Assembly (NCBI GenBank): GCA_016748015.1
Contig: JAAOMT010000776.1
Span: 493,496 to 557,495 of the forward strand
Length of the DNA stretch: 64,000 nucleotides
Direction: 5' to 3'
Source: Geosiphon pyriformis
Lineage: Eukaryota > Glomeromycota > Glomeromycetes > Archaeosporales > Geosiphonaceae
Position 1 is the first letter of the stretch, and the number at the start of each line of letters is the position of its first letter. The position numbers and the translations under genes are program-made. The notes under the pieces are model-generated. The model did not search any database. It worked only from the letters and a program-made list of their open reading frames with translations, and was not told the DNA's origin. Of the stretch, positions 32,036 through 43,559 are shown in pieces.

Positions 32036-33880
32036 TTACATGTAGCAAATCTCCACACTAGCTCTGTTATTGAGAAAAAAAACAACACGAACCAAACCAG
32101 TATTGTCCATTTTGGCCAAAAGACCCATAACTGTAATTGCAAGATTTTTCAAAATGTCTTCCATTTTTCCAATAACAGAAGCATCAAAAACCACTACCCC
32201 CACAACAGTTCTACTACCAGTGGCCACACTCAAATCCTTACTCATTACTATATCTGCCCCTTAATTCTGTGATGAAAGAGTTACCAACAGCTGACATCCA
32301 GAACTAAGCTGGAAAACCATAGACTCAGATGATTCCAATCCCTTAGCCAGTATATCAACATGCTCTGCAAGACTGACAAGACTGTGCTTAAAAGTGGCAA
32401 ACCTATCATTAATTTTAGTTACAATTGGTAGGAACAGCTTCATCTCTGAAGAGGAGCCAACATTTACTGAACCAACTCAGTGAGAGAGAGAGGGAGAAAA
32501 AGATCTACTAGCAATCTTTACTCAAGAGAGACCACCAAAAGAAATGGGATAAGCAACTGGAGCAAATTATTTGGCATATATTACAGCCAGCCTGCTTTTA
32601 TCTGCATCCAAAAGCACTTTACAGAATGAACTACCATAGAAAATCTTTCCACTTTTAGCACAGCCCAATGATGTGTGACCTGACTTCTCACACTTGGCGT
32701 ATCTAGCAGAAACAAAACTAGACCAATGTAAATTAGTGCTTTTGAATACTAGAGTAGTCCCCATGGTAGCATTCAATGACTCAACAGAATCAAAACAAAC
32801 AACTGTGCACCTGATCTAAGCATATATAATCGGATGACAATCAATGATGTAAGTTTTTCTACTTATAGATTTAACAAAGTCCCAAATGTTATGAGTATTA
32901 GTCCTCATTGGTAGTGTATAGAGCAGTGCCCTATGATAATCTCTTGTATCTTATGTTTTTTTGTCTAAATCAGCTCTGGCAACATGCACAGCATTCTTCT
33001 TAATTAGGATGAATCACTCAGCTGTGACCAAATCAGTGTGATTTGATTGCTCAAATTTCACTAATGTTTTCTGCCACAGCTTCACCAATTGCATCTTAAT
33101 CAACTTAATTATCCCAAACTTGGATAGCACAGTACACACAGCCTTAGCTGATGTTCCAACAGGAATTTTTTTAATCACCACAGCCCGATCTGAACAACCA
33201 GCTAATTTTTTGAGATTATTGTTTACCAAAATATCTGCTGTTTTCATCTTTTCTATAGCCTGTACCAAACTAGATTTGGAAATGAAGGAAGCATAGATGA
33301 TCCCTGAAAATTTTGAGGGAGTAGAGACCCCCCCAAAACCATTAACTTTTGAAAACAATTTTCTAATCACCATCAGCTTTTCTTGAGAGGATTTTCCAAC
33401 CACTTTATCCAAGCCGATATCCAAAGCAAAAGATTTTCTAACAGAAACAGAAACCAAATTTTTCAAGGAAAAGGAAAGCTCCAGAGGAGTATCCAAAAAA
33501 ACATCATTATTATTATCATGACCTGAGAAATTTATCTTACCCAACAGCTTGCCCAATGCTTTAGTAGTTTTGACACTTGGCTCTTTAGGTGTATGCTCAT
33601 AATCTTCATTAATTAAGATGCCTCTCTCATCATAATCAAAGCTGGTTTCCTTAACCAGACATTCTTCTTTTATATTAATGCTTTCAGACTCAGTGGTATT
33701 ACCAGTCTCAGAACCCCAAGAATGACCACTTGGCATCTCAGTAGGCACTCCTTTGCTACCAACATCCTCTTTCAAAGCAACACTTTTCCTTTTCTTCCTT
33801 GACAAAACAGGCTTGAAACCATTACCAAAGCCAGAATTTTTAACAACCTTCTTTATGATGACAATACTAGGGCCAACAGT
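32036..33880 (-). pseudogene. LINE ORF1: RRM-like and CCHC protein
   Basis: The N-terminal part is charged and low complexity (MSRKKRKSVALKEDVGSKGV at 33805; the true start may lie upstream near 33880). A domain AVVIKKIPVGTSAKAVCTVL, FGIIKLIKMQLV follows and resembles an RRM-like fold. After stops, a zinc knuckle reads RYAKCEKSGHTSLGCAKSGK (about 32705-32645), whose first Cys is Tyr. A coiled-coil-like Leu/Ile heptad segment (32443-32261) precedes the end. ORF1 binds element RNA. Degraded. Confidence 0.7.
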
Positions 33881-33991
33881 GGTCTCAAAATCAAAAAACA
33901 GTTTGGTTTTATCATATTGAATATTGAAAAAACTTCTTTCAAAAAACTACTGACTCTTTTTGGGAATTTTTGAAATGAACAAGAGAATAAA

Positions 33992-35515
33992 GTTTTTTTT
34001 ATATTTTATATTTATTTATTTAATGAGCAAGGTCCAATTACTACTTAGAACTATACACCAAAGAAATAATCTAAACTAAGCATGAATCATGCATTTTTTA
34101 CACGTGACCAGCCACTCAAGCCAGTCAGAACAACACTACACAATTATATTGACAGAAACTGAATACTTAAAAAAAACGAACAAGACTTGTAAAAGTCAAA
34201 ACAGATGCCAAAAACTTCAGTAATACCAAGCAATTTAATCACACCAGTTGAGAACCCCAAAACCAAATCAGAAACCAAGACAGGAATCAAGTTATCTGCT
34301 GAAATTAGGCCATTCTTCTCCATAAATGCACAATGCTTAACATAAATCAACCAAATATTATTCTTAAAAGTGAGACAAAGAGAGCACACAAAATCAGTAA
34401 TTTCAACACCAGCAACTTTGGGATTATAGAAAATGGAAACAGCTTCCTGCAACCATCTATTGAAAACTAAACTCTTGTAAAGAGCTGAGAACACCAGAAA
34501 ATCTGAAGCACAAGTTGATAACAGCTACAATACACCTAAAAAAGGAAGAAAGAGACCAGAAAGCACCTTCTAAGAAGACATGCAGGATTCCAAGACCTAA
34601 TGATGAGCTGAATCATCAATTATACAAGAAAACACATAATCAGACACCTCCACTTCACAACAATACAGACACAGAACACTAGGATAACATTTATCGTAAA
34701 TGCACTTTCGAACAGCCATGGGAAACTGATGGTGCAAAGCCTTTATGAAGTAAGTTTGAGTATCAGCAGTGTGCCTGCTGGTAAAACCAGTGGCCATATG
34801 CAAATCTGGGTGCCAAACTCTGGAAGAACTAGGCCAATTGACTTCTGAATGCAAACCACTATCTAGAAATCCAGAACCAGAACTGACCTCCCAATGTACA
34901 CAACAAACAGCACAAAAAACATCACAGATAAAGTGTCTAGAATTGCCAGAAACAATACCACCATCTACCAACAAAAAATGTTCACTAATATGAGAAGGAA
35001 GATACCAACCAGAGAGAAACACAGTGCCAGCAATGCTATTGGCACAATTATTTCCCAAAATACCAAAGTGGCCCTTAATCTTGTGTCAGCTAATCCTCAA
35101 ATTCTTACTGCAAATAACATTCCTAATATGCTGATGCTCGACCCAATACTAATTGTGAAAATTAGGGCACACCAGGTCAAACTTTGACCTGCAAGCATTC
35201 AAAGCCGTCTGACTATTCGAGAACAGATAAACAGAATAAACTGCAGGTATGTACTCCAGGGCCAATGCTATAGTCTGTAACTCCACCAAAGTAGAAGACA
35301 CCAAGTCTTGAACACTAACATCTAAACCCAAATTAATGTCCTCAAAAAAGGCAGCAGCTCTTGCATTATAACCAATCATGCCCAAATTTCTCAACAAACC
35401 ATCCATATACACAGACAAACTATCAGTGCCAACCTGAGAAAGACAATCACAGACAGACACAAAATCATTAGAATTACAAATGTTCAGAAAACCAATACCA
35501 GCTGATGCCAAAAAG
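33992..35515 (-). mobile_element. 5'-truncated LINE (RNase H and zinc-finger end)
   Basis: The minus strand encodes only the end of ORF2. RNase H begins SVYMDGLLRN (the first Asp is kept here) and has VELQTIALALE and SNSQTALNACRSK, where SDSQ would be expected. Further on come GFTSRHTADTQTYFIKALHH and CLYCCEVEVSDYVFSC. It shares its 3' UTR with the preceding LINE. It breaks off at about 35515, next to non-repetitive A+T-rich DNA, a classic 5' truncation. Confidence 0.8.
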
Positions 35516-36400
35516 AAAAAATGAGGAGTTCCTTATATTATAACATCAAAAAAAAAGTTTTTAGAAAAATATTAATATTATTACATAAATAGAATTAAAA
35601 AATTTACAAAAAACTAATTGTAATTAAAATAAAAATATTAATAATTAATATATCAAGAAAAAAACTTGTAATACTATTTATAATATTAATACTATATATT
35701 TAAATGAAAAAATTTAATATTCTTAAATTAAATATTAAAATACTAAAATAAAAATAAAAACTTTTTATCAAAATATTGCTTTTTAAGAAATTTAAAACAA
35801 AAAAGAATAAAAGGTTTTTTGTTATTAAAAAATAATAATATGATTTTTTAATTTATATATTTATAAAATTAATTTATTTAAGATTTTTTGTAATAATAAT
35901 ATAAATTTTTTGTATAAAAAACAACAAATATTGATAATATTTGTTTACATATTTTACAATTGTAAATTCTAATTGTATACTTATAAATATAAGTTTTGTT
36001 TTATAAAACTTTATTAAAAATTATTTTAAAAAATAATTTATATACATAAAATTTAATTTTTGTTTTATGTTTATAAATATGCATTTTTTTAAACTATTCT
36101 AATATTAATTTTAGTATTATATCTGTTTGGTAGATTTTTAACAAAAAATAAAAGATAAAAAAAATAAGAAAATTGGTATTTTATTAATAATTATAATCAA
36201 AAACTATTATGTACTAAATAAATACATATTTATATTTTAATTAAATTATAAATTAATTTTGTTTTAATTATAAGATATAACTGAAACATGTAATATTAAC
36301 TGTTGCTTTTATATTGAATATTTTCAGATTAATGCATAATTTTGAAAAATAAATTCTTTGATTTCTTTTATTGTTAATACCTACTAACGAATCACATGAT
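35516..36400. other. A+T-rich intergenic stretch
   Basis: Long runs of A and T with no open frame or RNA gene visible. It separates the LINEs from the Pob3 gene and probably includes the far promoter. Confidence 0.6.
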
Positions 36401-36430
36401 CACTTACCAGGATGTCTTAGAATATTAAAC

Positions 36431-36438
36431 ACGCGTCA
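36431..36438 (+). promoter_or_regulatory. MCB-like box upstream of the FACT gene
   Basis: ACGCGTCA, 78 bp before the start codon, fits the yeast MluI cell-cycle box consensus ACGCGTNA. It is conspicuous because CpG is rare nearby. G1/S control would suit a replication-coupled histone chaperone. Inference only. Confidence 0.4.
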
Positions 36439-36515
36439 AATTTTGAGAACTTCTTTCCCTACATCGATCTCCTTATTTCTTCAATAATTGGGCCATTCCT
36501 TCATCTAATCTCATA

Positions 36516-39268
36516 ATGGGTGAACCAAGATCACAACAATTTGACAATATATATTACGGCCTCAATTTAGAAGCTGGAGTATTGAAACTTGCGCCAATTG
36601 GTTTGGGTTGGAAGACAAGTGGTGCCGATTCAATACTTACTGTGTCTGCCGAAGAGTTTCGGCGTTTGCAATGGCTTCGGGTGGCGAGAAATTATCAGCT
36701 CAGAATACAGGTCAAAAATGGAGATGTACATAAGTTTGACGGGTTTCTCAAAGAGGCATGCTTTTTTCCATGATTCGAAGTTTTATATGATGCAGCCACA
36801 AGCTGACCTATCCCATGCCAAAATTCTAGGACTACGAGACTTTGAGGGAATTGTCCAAGGTAAACTATCGAATGGGTCTAGAGGTTAAGGAACTCAGCAT
36901 TAAAGGATGGAACTGGGGTAAAACTGATTTTCAAGGTATGTAATTTTTTACAATTTTTGTTTCTATAATTCATCATTTATAATTCTTGACAATAGCTTTT
37001 AATTGCAGGAACACAGCTTTTATTCAACGTTAGCAACAAAACAATGTTTGAGATTCCTCTTAGTCAAGTCGCCAATACTAATCTTGCTAGTAGAAACGAA
37101 GTCAGTCTCGAATTTATGCAACCTGAACAAATGGATGAAGACGCCCAACGTGGATCGGCCAAGCCAGTTCACGAGCTAGTAGAAATGCGATTTTACATTC
37201 CTGGTATTGTCAGTGTGCCACTAGGGGAAGGTGATGAAGGCGATATAACTTTGCAGGAAACGGAAAAAAAAACAAATGTTGAAGGAGCCCCGGAAAAACC
37301 CGAAGGAGAAGATCCAGAAGATGAGGAGGTTACTGAAGAGATGAGTGCCGCTTCCGTAAGTGACCCATAGTTAATTAAAATTTCGTATATTTCAAAGCCG
37401 TGACAAAATCTTAATTGATTTCAACAATAGGTATTCCATGAAATAGTAAAGGAAAAAGCTGATCTTACACAAGTATCTGGCGAAGGGATTGTTTTATTCT
37501 CGGATATTCTTCTCCTTACACCCCGGTATTATTAAATGGCAATATATATCTGAAATTTTGCCTTTTTTAAACTCATTATTTTCTATTTCAGGGGGCGCTA
37601 CGATATTGACATGTTCAGCACATTTTTACGACTTCGTGGAAAAACATACGATTACAAGATTCAATACAGCACTGTCATGAAACTATTTTTGTTGCCAAAA
37701 ATGGACGACATTCACGTGATGTTTGTGGTCAGTACTTAGATTTTCAAAAGTTGTATGTTTATAACGAGATTGTGATACCTTCCAATTTTGCTTTTGATTT
37801 ATTTTTCTCATTTTAAAGGTTGGGCTTGATCCACCGCTTCGACAAGGACAAACTCGATACCCTTTTCTTGTGATGCAATTTACTAAAGATTTCGAAGCTG
37901 AAGTTGAGCTAAATCTTGACAAGAAAGTATTTTACGTGAATTTAGTAATATCAATTGTTTGGATTAATTATTATCTTTTAATATTCACAGAGAACAGATT
38001 GAAAAAACTTATAACAATAAATTGGAAGAAAAATATGATACAGCTCAATATGAAATTGTCAGCACACTATTTAAAGTGCTGACCCAAAGAAAAGTGACGA
38101 TACCTGGAACATATCGCAGGTTTTTCACATGATCCTACTAAGAAATAAAATTTCGAAATCCCTTTCTTCAAACTAATAAAATGTACCTCAACCTAGTCAT
38201 CATGCTAATTCTGCGATCAAATGCTCCATGAAAGCTAATGAAGGATATCTTTATCCCCTCGAAAAATGCTTCTTGTTCATCCCCAAGCCCCCAACGTTTA
38301 TTCCTATACAGGATATTAAAAGTGTTACTTTCTCCAGGTAAATTTCTACATATTAATTCTGCAATATTTAATCTAAATTGATTCATACGCGTTAAAATTT
38401 TCAGAGTTGCTGGGAATACATCGAGTGCGCGCACCTTTGATCTAAAATTTAATATGAACAGTGGTGCAGAAACCCAATTCTCGAGCATAAACAGGTTCAA
38501 TTTTTGCTTGGTCTCTTGGTTTTTTTAGATCCAATATACACTCAATGTCTGGTACTTTAAAATCAATAGAGAAGAGTATAAAAATATAGAAGAATGGATG
38601 AAATCAAAAAATATCCAGACAAATGATGATATGAACGAAGATGTACGGATTCTTAAATACTTTTGTGAAATTCACGATAGAGCCATAATTATTTCCTTTC
38701 ATATTCAACCCCTTTAATGACTTTAGAGTATGTTCGCCTATAAAGCGCTAGAAGAACTTGCGGATTCGGATGAAGAGGAAGAAGTCATTCCGGTTACAAA
38801 GCGCCGTGGACTTCCAGAACCTATGGACCTGGACAACGAAGATGAAAGCGGTAAGAAAAGCTGGAGTTTTAAGAAACAGAATTTTTTTTCTCTAATTACA
38901 AACAATCTATATCATTCTTTGATTGTAAAGTGGATGAAGATTTTGTCGCTGACGAAAGCGAAAGTGATGTGGCGGAGGAGTATGATGAGGAATACCGAGG
39001 GTCTCAAACCTCTTCAGATGATGAAAAAAGAGTAGAACGCCCTAAAAAGAAATTAAAAGCATCTGGAAAAACTGAATTGAAATCAAAGAGTGAAGATGTG
39101 GATAAAGAATCAAGCTCCAAAGGTAAAGAAGTAGAAACTGCGGCCAGTTCAAGAAAAGGCAAAGAAGTAGAAGCTATTTCAAGCTCAAGAAAGGGCAAAG
39201 AAGTGGATCGAGTATCCAGTAGTAAAAAGGGTAAAGAGCCGGAGAAGAGGAAGCCTGGGCCCAAGTAA
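36516..39268 (+). CDS. POB3: FACT complex subunit Pob3/SSRP1
   Basis: Twelve exons give a 639-residue protein: 36516-36755, 36830-36935, 37009-37355, 37431-37525, 37592-37727, 37819-37926, 37998-38119, 38197-38337, 38405-38494, 38570-38642, 38727-38850, 38931-39268. The reading frame is continuous. FACT is the Spt16-Pob3 histone chaperone that reorganises nucleosomes during transcription and replication in the nucleus. The N-terminal PH-like region has KFDGFLKE and [13 protein letters not shown]. An acidic linker (about 188-231) precedes the double-PH middle domain (232-485: [34 protein letters not shown]). Next come acidic stretches ([19 protein letters not shown]) and a Lys-rich tail with four KGKEVE-type repeats. 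No HMG box follows, as in yeast Pob3. Intron 1 appears to be GC-AG. Confidence 0.93.
36756..36829 (+). other. GC-AG intron in POB3
   Basis: Reading through gives a stop within a few codons. Splicing GAG|GCATGC...TTCTAG|GAC joins FLKE to [10 protein letters not shown] in frame and leads into [18 protein letters not shown]. No GT donor nearby gives this conserved product. Confidence 0.75.
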
Positions 39269-40146
39269 TGCATTATCACCTTATCAGATGCAAATTTTCA
39301 TATAATGATGACATTTTGGATATTATTTTTTAAATTTCAAGTTTAATGCCCAATTTCAGATTGCCGAAATCATAGAATTTGCCAAATATCTGATGATTAT
39401 AGATATCATTTGGGAGATGCAATCTCACAACGAAATAGATGGAACTGATTCATTAAGCAACCATGGCGCTTTTCCAAGAAACAGTGAATGAAAGGGCGAT
39501 CTAATGCCAGATTGTAAATATCTAAGAGCACTATTATAGCAACAAAAAAGAGCAGAGGTTCAACGGTCAAGATCTCAACTTTCCTTAATATGAATTCGAT
39601 CTTTCAAGTTAATTTGTAATATTGTCTACATATATTATGAATCTCAACGAGTCTTTTATAACAATGGATGGTCACTTGTTATAGGTGCGGGTAACTAATG
39701 GGTTGACGACATCATTGAGCTTATCCTGTTTATCCTAGTTCACCCGGCTTTCCATTACAGATTTTTGAGCATTTTAATTGAATCACTGTCGGCAAACTTA
39801 GTACATTGTGTGTACTATAAAGATGTGAAATTATTTGAAAATCTTAACGGATTATACAATTCTACGAAATCCAGCAATCTTCATTTCAAATGTTGAAAAA
39901 CAAATGAATTATTAAGCTTTCAAAAGAAAAACGATACACCAAGTAATGATAGTGCGATAAGCCTTTGGAATATACGTATTTAAATTACAACCACCTAATG
40001 ATAAAAGGAATAAGATATGCGTGATTGAAATCTTGTTTCGAGATACTGATTGTATTTTCTTGGTGGTCATTTAATTTCGATTATTAAATTAGGATATAAA
40101 AGGCCTTTAGAATACTCAATTATATTTTAAATACTTTTTTAATTGT
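39269..40146. other. Convergent intergenic region
   Basis: The 3' ends of POB3 and the oxidase face each other across 878 bp. It must hold both terminators and UTRs. No open frame, tRNA or repeat stands out. Confidence 0.6.
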
Positions 40147-41803
40147 TCATCCATGCTTCTCTTCAAGGCCAACCTTAATCCAGACAGCTTTCGATGGCAC
40201 ACCATCCTCCACAATAAATAAAAGGTACGGTCCAGGAGGTGCAACACCACCAGCTGGGGGTGCGGTTAATTTAACTTTCCCAACAGATACCAATTTTGCG
40301 GTTAACCAAACAAGCCGTTGGCTCATGTGAGTCGAATGAGAAACAAACCCTGAATTAAGAATATTTGCCTTAATTTTGGGTTTTTTTCTATAAGTGATGA
40401 TATTGATTACAAAATTTTGTCCATAGCTCACGCTTCCTGGCGCATTCACAATCAACGGTCGTGGGTTCCCAGTAAACATATATGTGGGAGAAAAAAGTTC
40501 TACACGATATTCTGTCGGATATGGGCCATCAATTAATGGTTTTCTGTTTGGATTCGATCCAGATACTAAAACCTGACCCGATGGTACAGTAAACCCAATC
40601 GAATGGTACATACGGGGAATGTAAGATGGTTGCATCTTTTTGAATCGAGATCCTATTTTCCGTGTATAATCATAGATCACTGGAGTCAATGTCGGATCAG
40701 AGCATTTTGTGAATCCAGCTGTCCCTTGATTACAACCATTCAAGATCATCAATTCACCATTTGCCAATAATGTCATATCAGGCATTACACGACCGAATGG
40801 CATTGTATCCATTTCCCAGGTAGGTGAATCAGAGAGGGGTTTAATACGTCCGCAAGTGTGATCCCCACTAGCATTTCTATTAAGTTTATTAGCCCCACCA
40901 CATACAAGAATTTCTGGATTCCAATCATTCTCAGGAGACAACGGTAAGAGCACTGATGCACCTGTTAATGGATAATTCCTTGGAACACCAGGAATATCAG
41001 GGAGTCTGTTCTTAATACTCCATGTGTTCGTGTCAAAAATGATCGCTCGCGTATTAGCCAGAATAAACAAATTTTTATCTGGAAGAAGATGTACCATCGG
41101 ATATAAATTGTATGGTAAAGTTTCCACCAAAAAATCAAACTGAACAACACCTTGCGGTGATGGGGGATATGTTTCGAAACTTGGTACATTCACGGTCTCA
41201 TTATTGACATATACACCTTTAACGGATCCAGCAATAATAAATAATGTACCATCCGCCAACTGTTCAACAGTCGGGTACCAACGATTGGCAACAAGGCTTA
41301 TTTCGGATTCTACCCAGTCACAGCTTCCGTCGTCACAAGGTGTAAATGATCTGATTTTGTTGTAGCCAGATGGAACTCCTTGAGTGGCTTCAGCGCCACC
41401 AAGGTTAATCAAAGTCTGGGAAATTGGGTTGGAATAAAGATAAGAGATGAAATATTACATAAAACAGTAAAAAATTGAGAAGGCTTACTCCGTTTGGCAA
41501 ATAAGAACCAGCCGAACAAAACGTATTTGTTCGAACGGATAATGGCCTTATTGTATTTGTATCCAAGTCATATTCCGTGGAATATGCATATTTACCATTC
41601 AATTTCACTTGTGTTTCTTTTTCAACGCGTCCAATGAAAATAACTTTATTGGTACCAGGTGCCAAAATGCCGTGCATGCTTGACACCCCAGAGACACCAA
41701 CATAGTCCCATTGGCCAACCTGATTAGTTTGGCTTCGTACAGAACCAACTTTAAAAAATATTATCAGACTCACAACGGATATTATATTTGTTAAATTTAT
41801 CAT
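40147..41803 (-). CDS. Secreted glyoxal-oxidase-like copper radical oxidase
   Basis: Two exons, 41803-41489 and 41415-40147 (GT-AG intron of 73 bp, GTAAGC donor), give 527 residues. The first ATG starts MINLTNIISVVSLIIFFKVG, a clear signal peptide cut near SVRSQ. A GTG further upstream is not needed. The body is a kelch-type beta-propeller with NRWYPTVEQLADGTLFIIAG and a C-terminal DUF1929-like domain. Candidate active-site residues match the family: Cys96 and Tyr152 (thioether cofactor), Tyr375-His376 in RMYHS, and His465 in FVSHSTHMSQR. Such enzymes oxidise aldehydes or alcohols to acids or aldehydes and release H2O2 outside the cell. The exact substrate cannot be told. All key residues are present and there are no stops, so it is probably functional. 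Confidence 0.9.
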
Positions 41804-42704
41804 AATCAATTTTAAAGCTTCAATATGCACTTAATAAGCGCGAAGTTCAGAGGATCTGTTGGGTAAAGAAAAACGGAACTCGGAATGAGCTTTAGGAAAT
41901 TAAACCCGAAAAGTATTGACAATGATAAAGGGATTTCGAGAAAAGGGAAATAAGAGAACAAAATGAGGGACGGGAGAAAAACACCCAAAAGAACTGTTCA
42001 AAGTTCTAAAGGTGATTTAAACGAAAACTCGACAAGCGAAACAATTCAATCTTTGAAAGTCGGATTTATATAAACTCCGATTAAAAGTCAAAATGAGTCT
42101 AGTTCGTGGAATCTAAAAGTTCTTGAAACGCGTGTGGAATTAGATGATATTTGTTGATATTATGAAAATCACCTTGCAATGTGGAATCTCACTGATGAAA
42201 AATACTCGATAATGCTTATCAGGTTAAAAATCGTGAGCTAACTTCTCAAAACGCTAATACCATCAATTTCAAACGATTGGGGCTTACAAACTTATTGGAA
42301 CGAACAAGCCGAAGAATTGTCTCAGAAATTGTGCTCACCCACCATGATAAACTTAGCCGATTGCGTTTAATCCTTCGACGAGGTGACCTCTGATGAACAT
42401 GAACTCTCACAAACCATTCTTGTCATTTTTAACTGCCGCATGCAGGAAAGGAGAGTTGCCTGCCATCGAAGAGAGCTCTGGAACAGACGAAAAGCGCGAC
42501 AGTAAACTTCAGAACATGCAAAATATCTCAATCGTACACTATTAATCAAGATGTATCCGGAGATTTGCTCATATTACTTTTTTCTACTGGAGTTGACATT
42601 ATCGCTTTTATACCAAAATTGCATAGATGTTTGGGCAGGAAAAGACGCTAATTATCACGAAGACAAGAAACTCCAAAAAGCTGCAATAGAAACACCAATC
42701 TTGA
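41804..42704. other. Upstream region of the oxidase gene, unassigned
   Basis: More G+C than its surroundings, at least to about 42540. It contains the oxidase promoter (minus). Short open frames on both strands near 42367-42660 lack recognisable domains and I do not call them. Possibly an old gene fragment. Confidence 0.5.
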
Positions 42705-43165
42705 CTGAAATATGCAGGAACCGCAAATCCAGTCAAATGGACAACATGCACGAGTACCAGCCATGTATGACCATTTCAGAACAGCCATCGTGCAAGACCA
42801 ACTGCTAATCAAATTCAAAAAACCAGAGAAACCCACTCTTGAAACTTACCAAATTTCTTGGACCAATGACTATTGTACTGAATTGTGGTCACCATTCATG
42901 TGAGAAGAAAAAGGAAAAGCAAAAGAAAAGGAACAACCAATTTTATCAAGATATTTACCTCCAAGTATGAGATTTCAATCATACAGATGCTTAAAACTTA
43001 AATTTATTGTTTATGGGAGCATGTTATGTATTAGATAAAGAATGGCTCAGAGCTATCTGATTGATTGTTATAAGAAAACTTTTAATAAACCAAAAAAAAC
43101 AGAGAAAATAAAAAGAACTTTATGTTTTGTTTGTAAAAAAAACTTGACAAATGCATATATATAAC
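42705..43165 (+). pseudogene. Fossil of gypsy protease-to-Cys-module spacer
   Basis: The plus strand encodes RVPAMYDHFRTAIVQDQLLI, KFKKPEKPTLETYQISW and ELWSPFM, matching element A's MCDHFKPSSVMPAPLIKFEK and AYQVLWANKDHNELL. After a stop and A+T-rich sequence it ends with LCFVCKKNLTNA, matching ICVNCGKKLLSM. It is an isolated piece with no LTR, about 0.9 kb upstream of the oxidase start. Confidence 0.7.
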
Positions 43166-43559
43166 ATTTCAAAAAAATGGGTAATAATTGTGTTAATACA
43201 CAATTTTAAAGAATAATTATGGCCAAATTCAATAGTATTATTTTAACTAAAATATTAGTTATTAAGCAAACATTAGATAAATATTTTAATAAATAAATAT
43301 TTTTAAATTTTTAAATATTTTAAATTTTCAAAATTATTATTAAATATTTGTTTTAACAATAAAATACTTAACTAATCTGAATATAAAACTTTATAAGTAT
43401 TGTTTTATTTTATATTATTTTAAGTATTATAATAAATTTATAATCTATTATTATATATTATTTATTTAAATTTTAAGCTTAACCAATTAATAAACCAGAA
43501 TAAAATTAAAATTAAAAACAATTCCAATATAAATATTAATTTTAAAGCCAATAACAATT
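43166..43559. other. A+T-rich, unassigned
   Basis: Mostly A and T; no gene, RNA or clear repeat. Probably further decayed retroelement. Confidence 0.5.

Larger units (their letters stand above)
27251..33990 (-). mobile_element. Near full-length LINE (APE endonuclease, RT, RNase H)
   Basis: A non-LTR retrotransposon on the minus strand. The 3' end is marked by the poly(T) stretch at about 27252-27260 and a 3' UTR shared with 33992-34140. ORF1 (33880-32036) and ORF2 (about 32020-27420) are in order. Both have stops, ORF2 has a one-base insertion in an A-run at 29688-29691, and seven catalytic-type Asp positions are Asn. The 5' end abuts the tail of another LINE at about 33991, so one LINE sits directly upstream of another. 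Confidence 0.85.

Noticed and set aside
39650-39760. Possible tRNA or small RNA between the two genes
   Set aside because: No T-loop GGTTCRA motif or acceptor pairing could be found.
41804-41830. Upstream GTG start for the oxidase
   Set aside because: The ATG at 41803 gives a clean signal peptide and needs no alternative start.
42367-42549. 60-residue minus-strand frame upstream of the oxidase
   Set aside because: No recognisable domain, and the higher G+C region has similar short frames on both strands.
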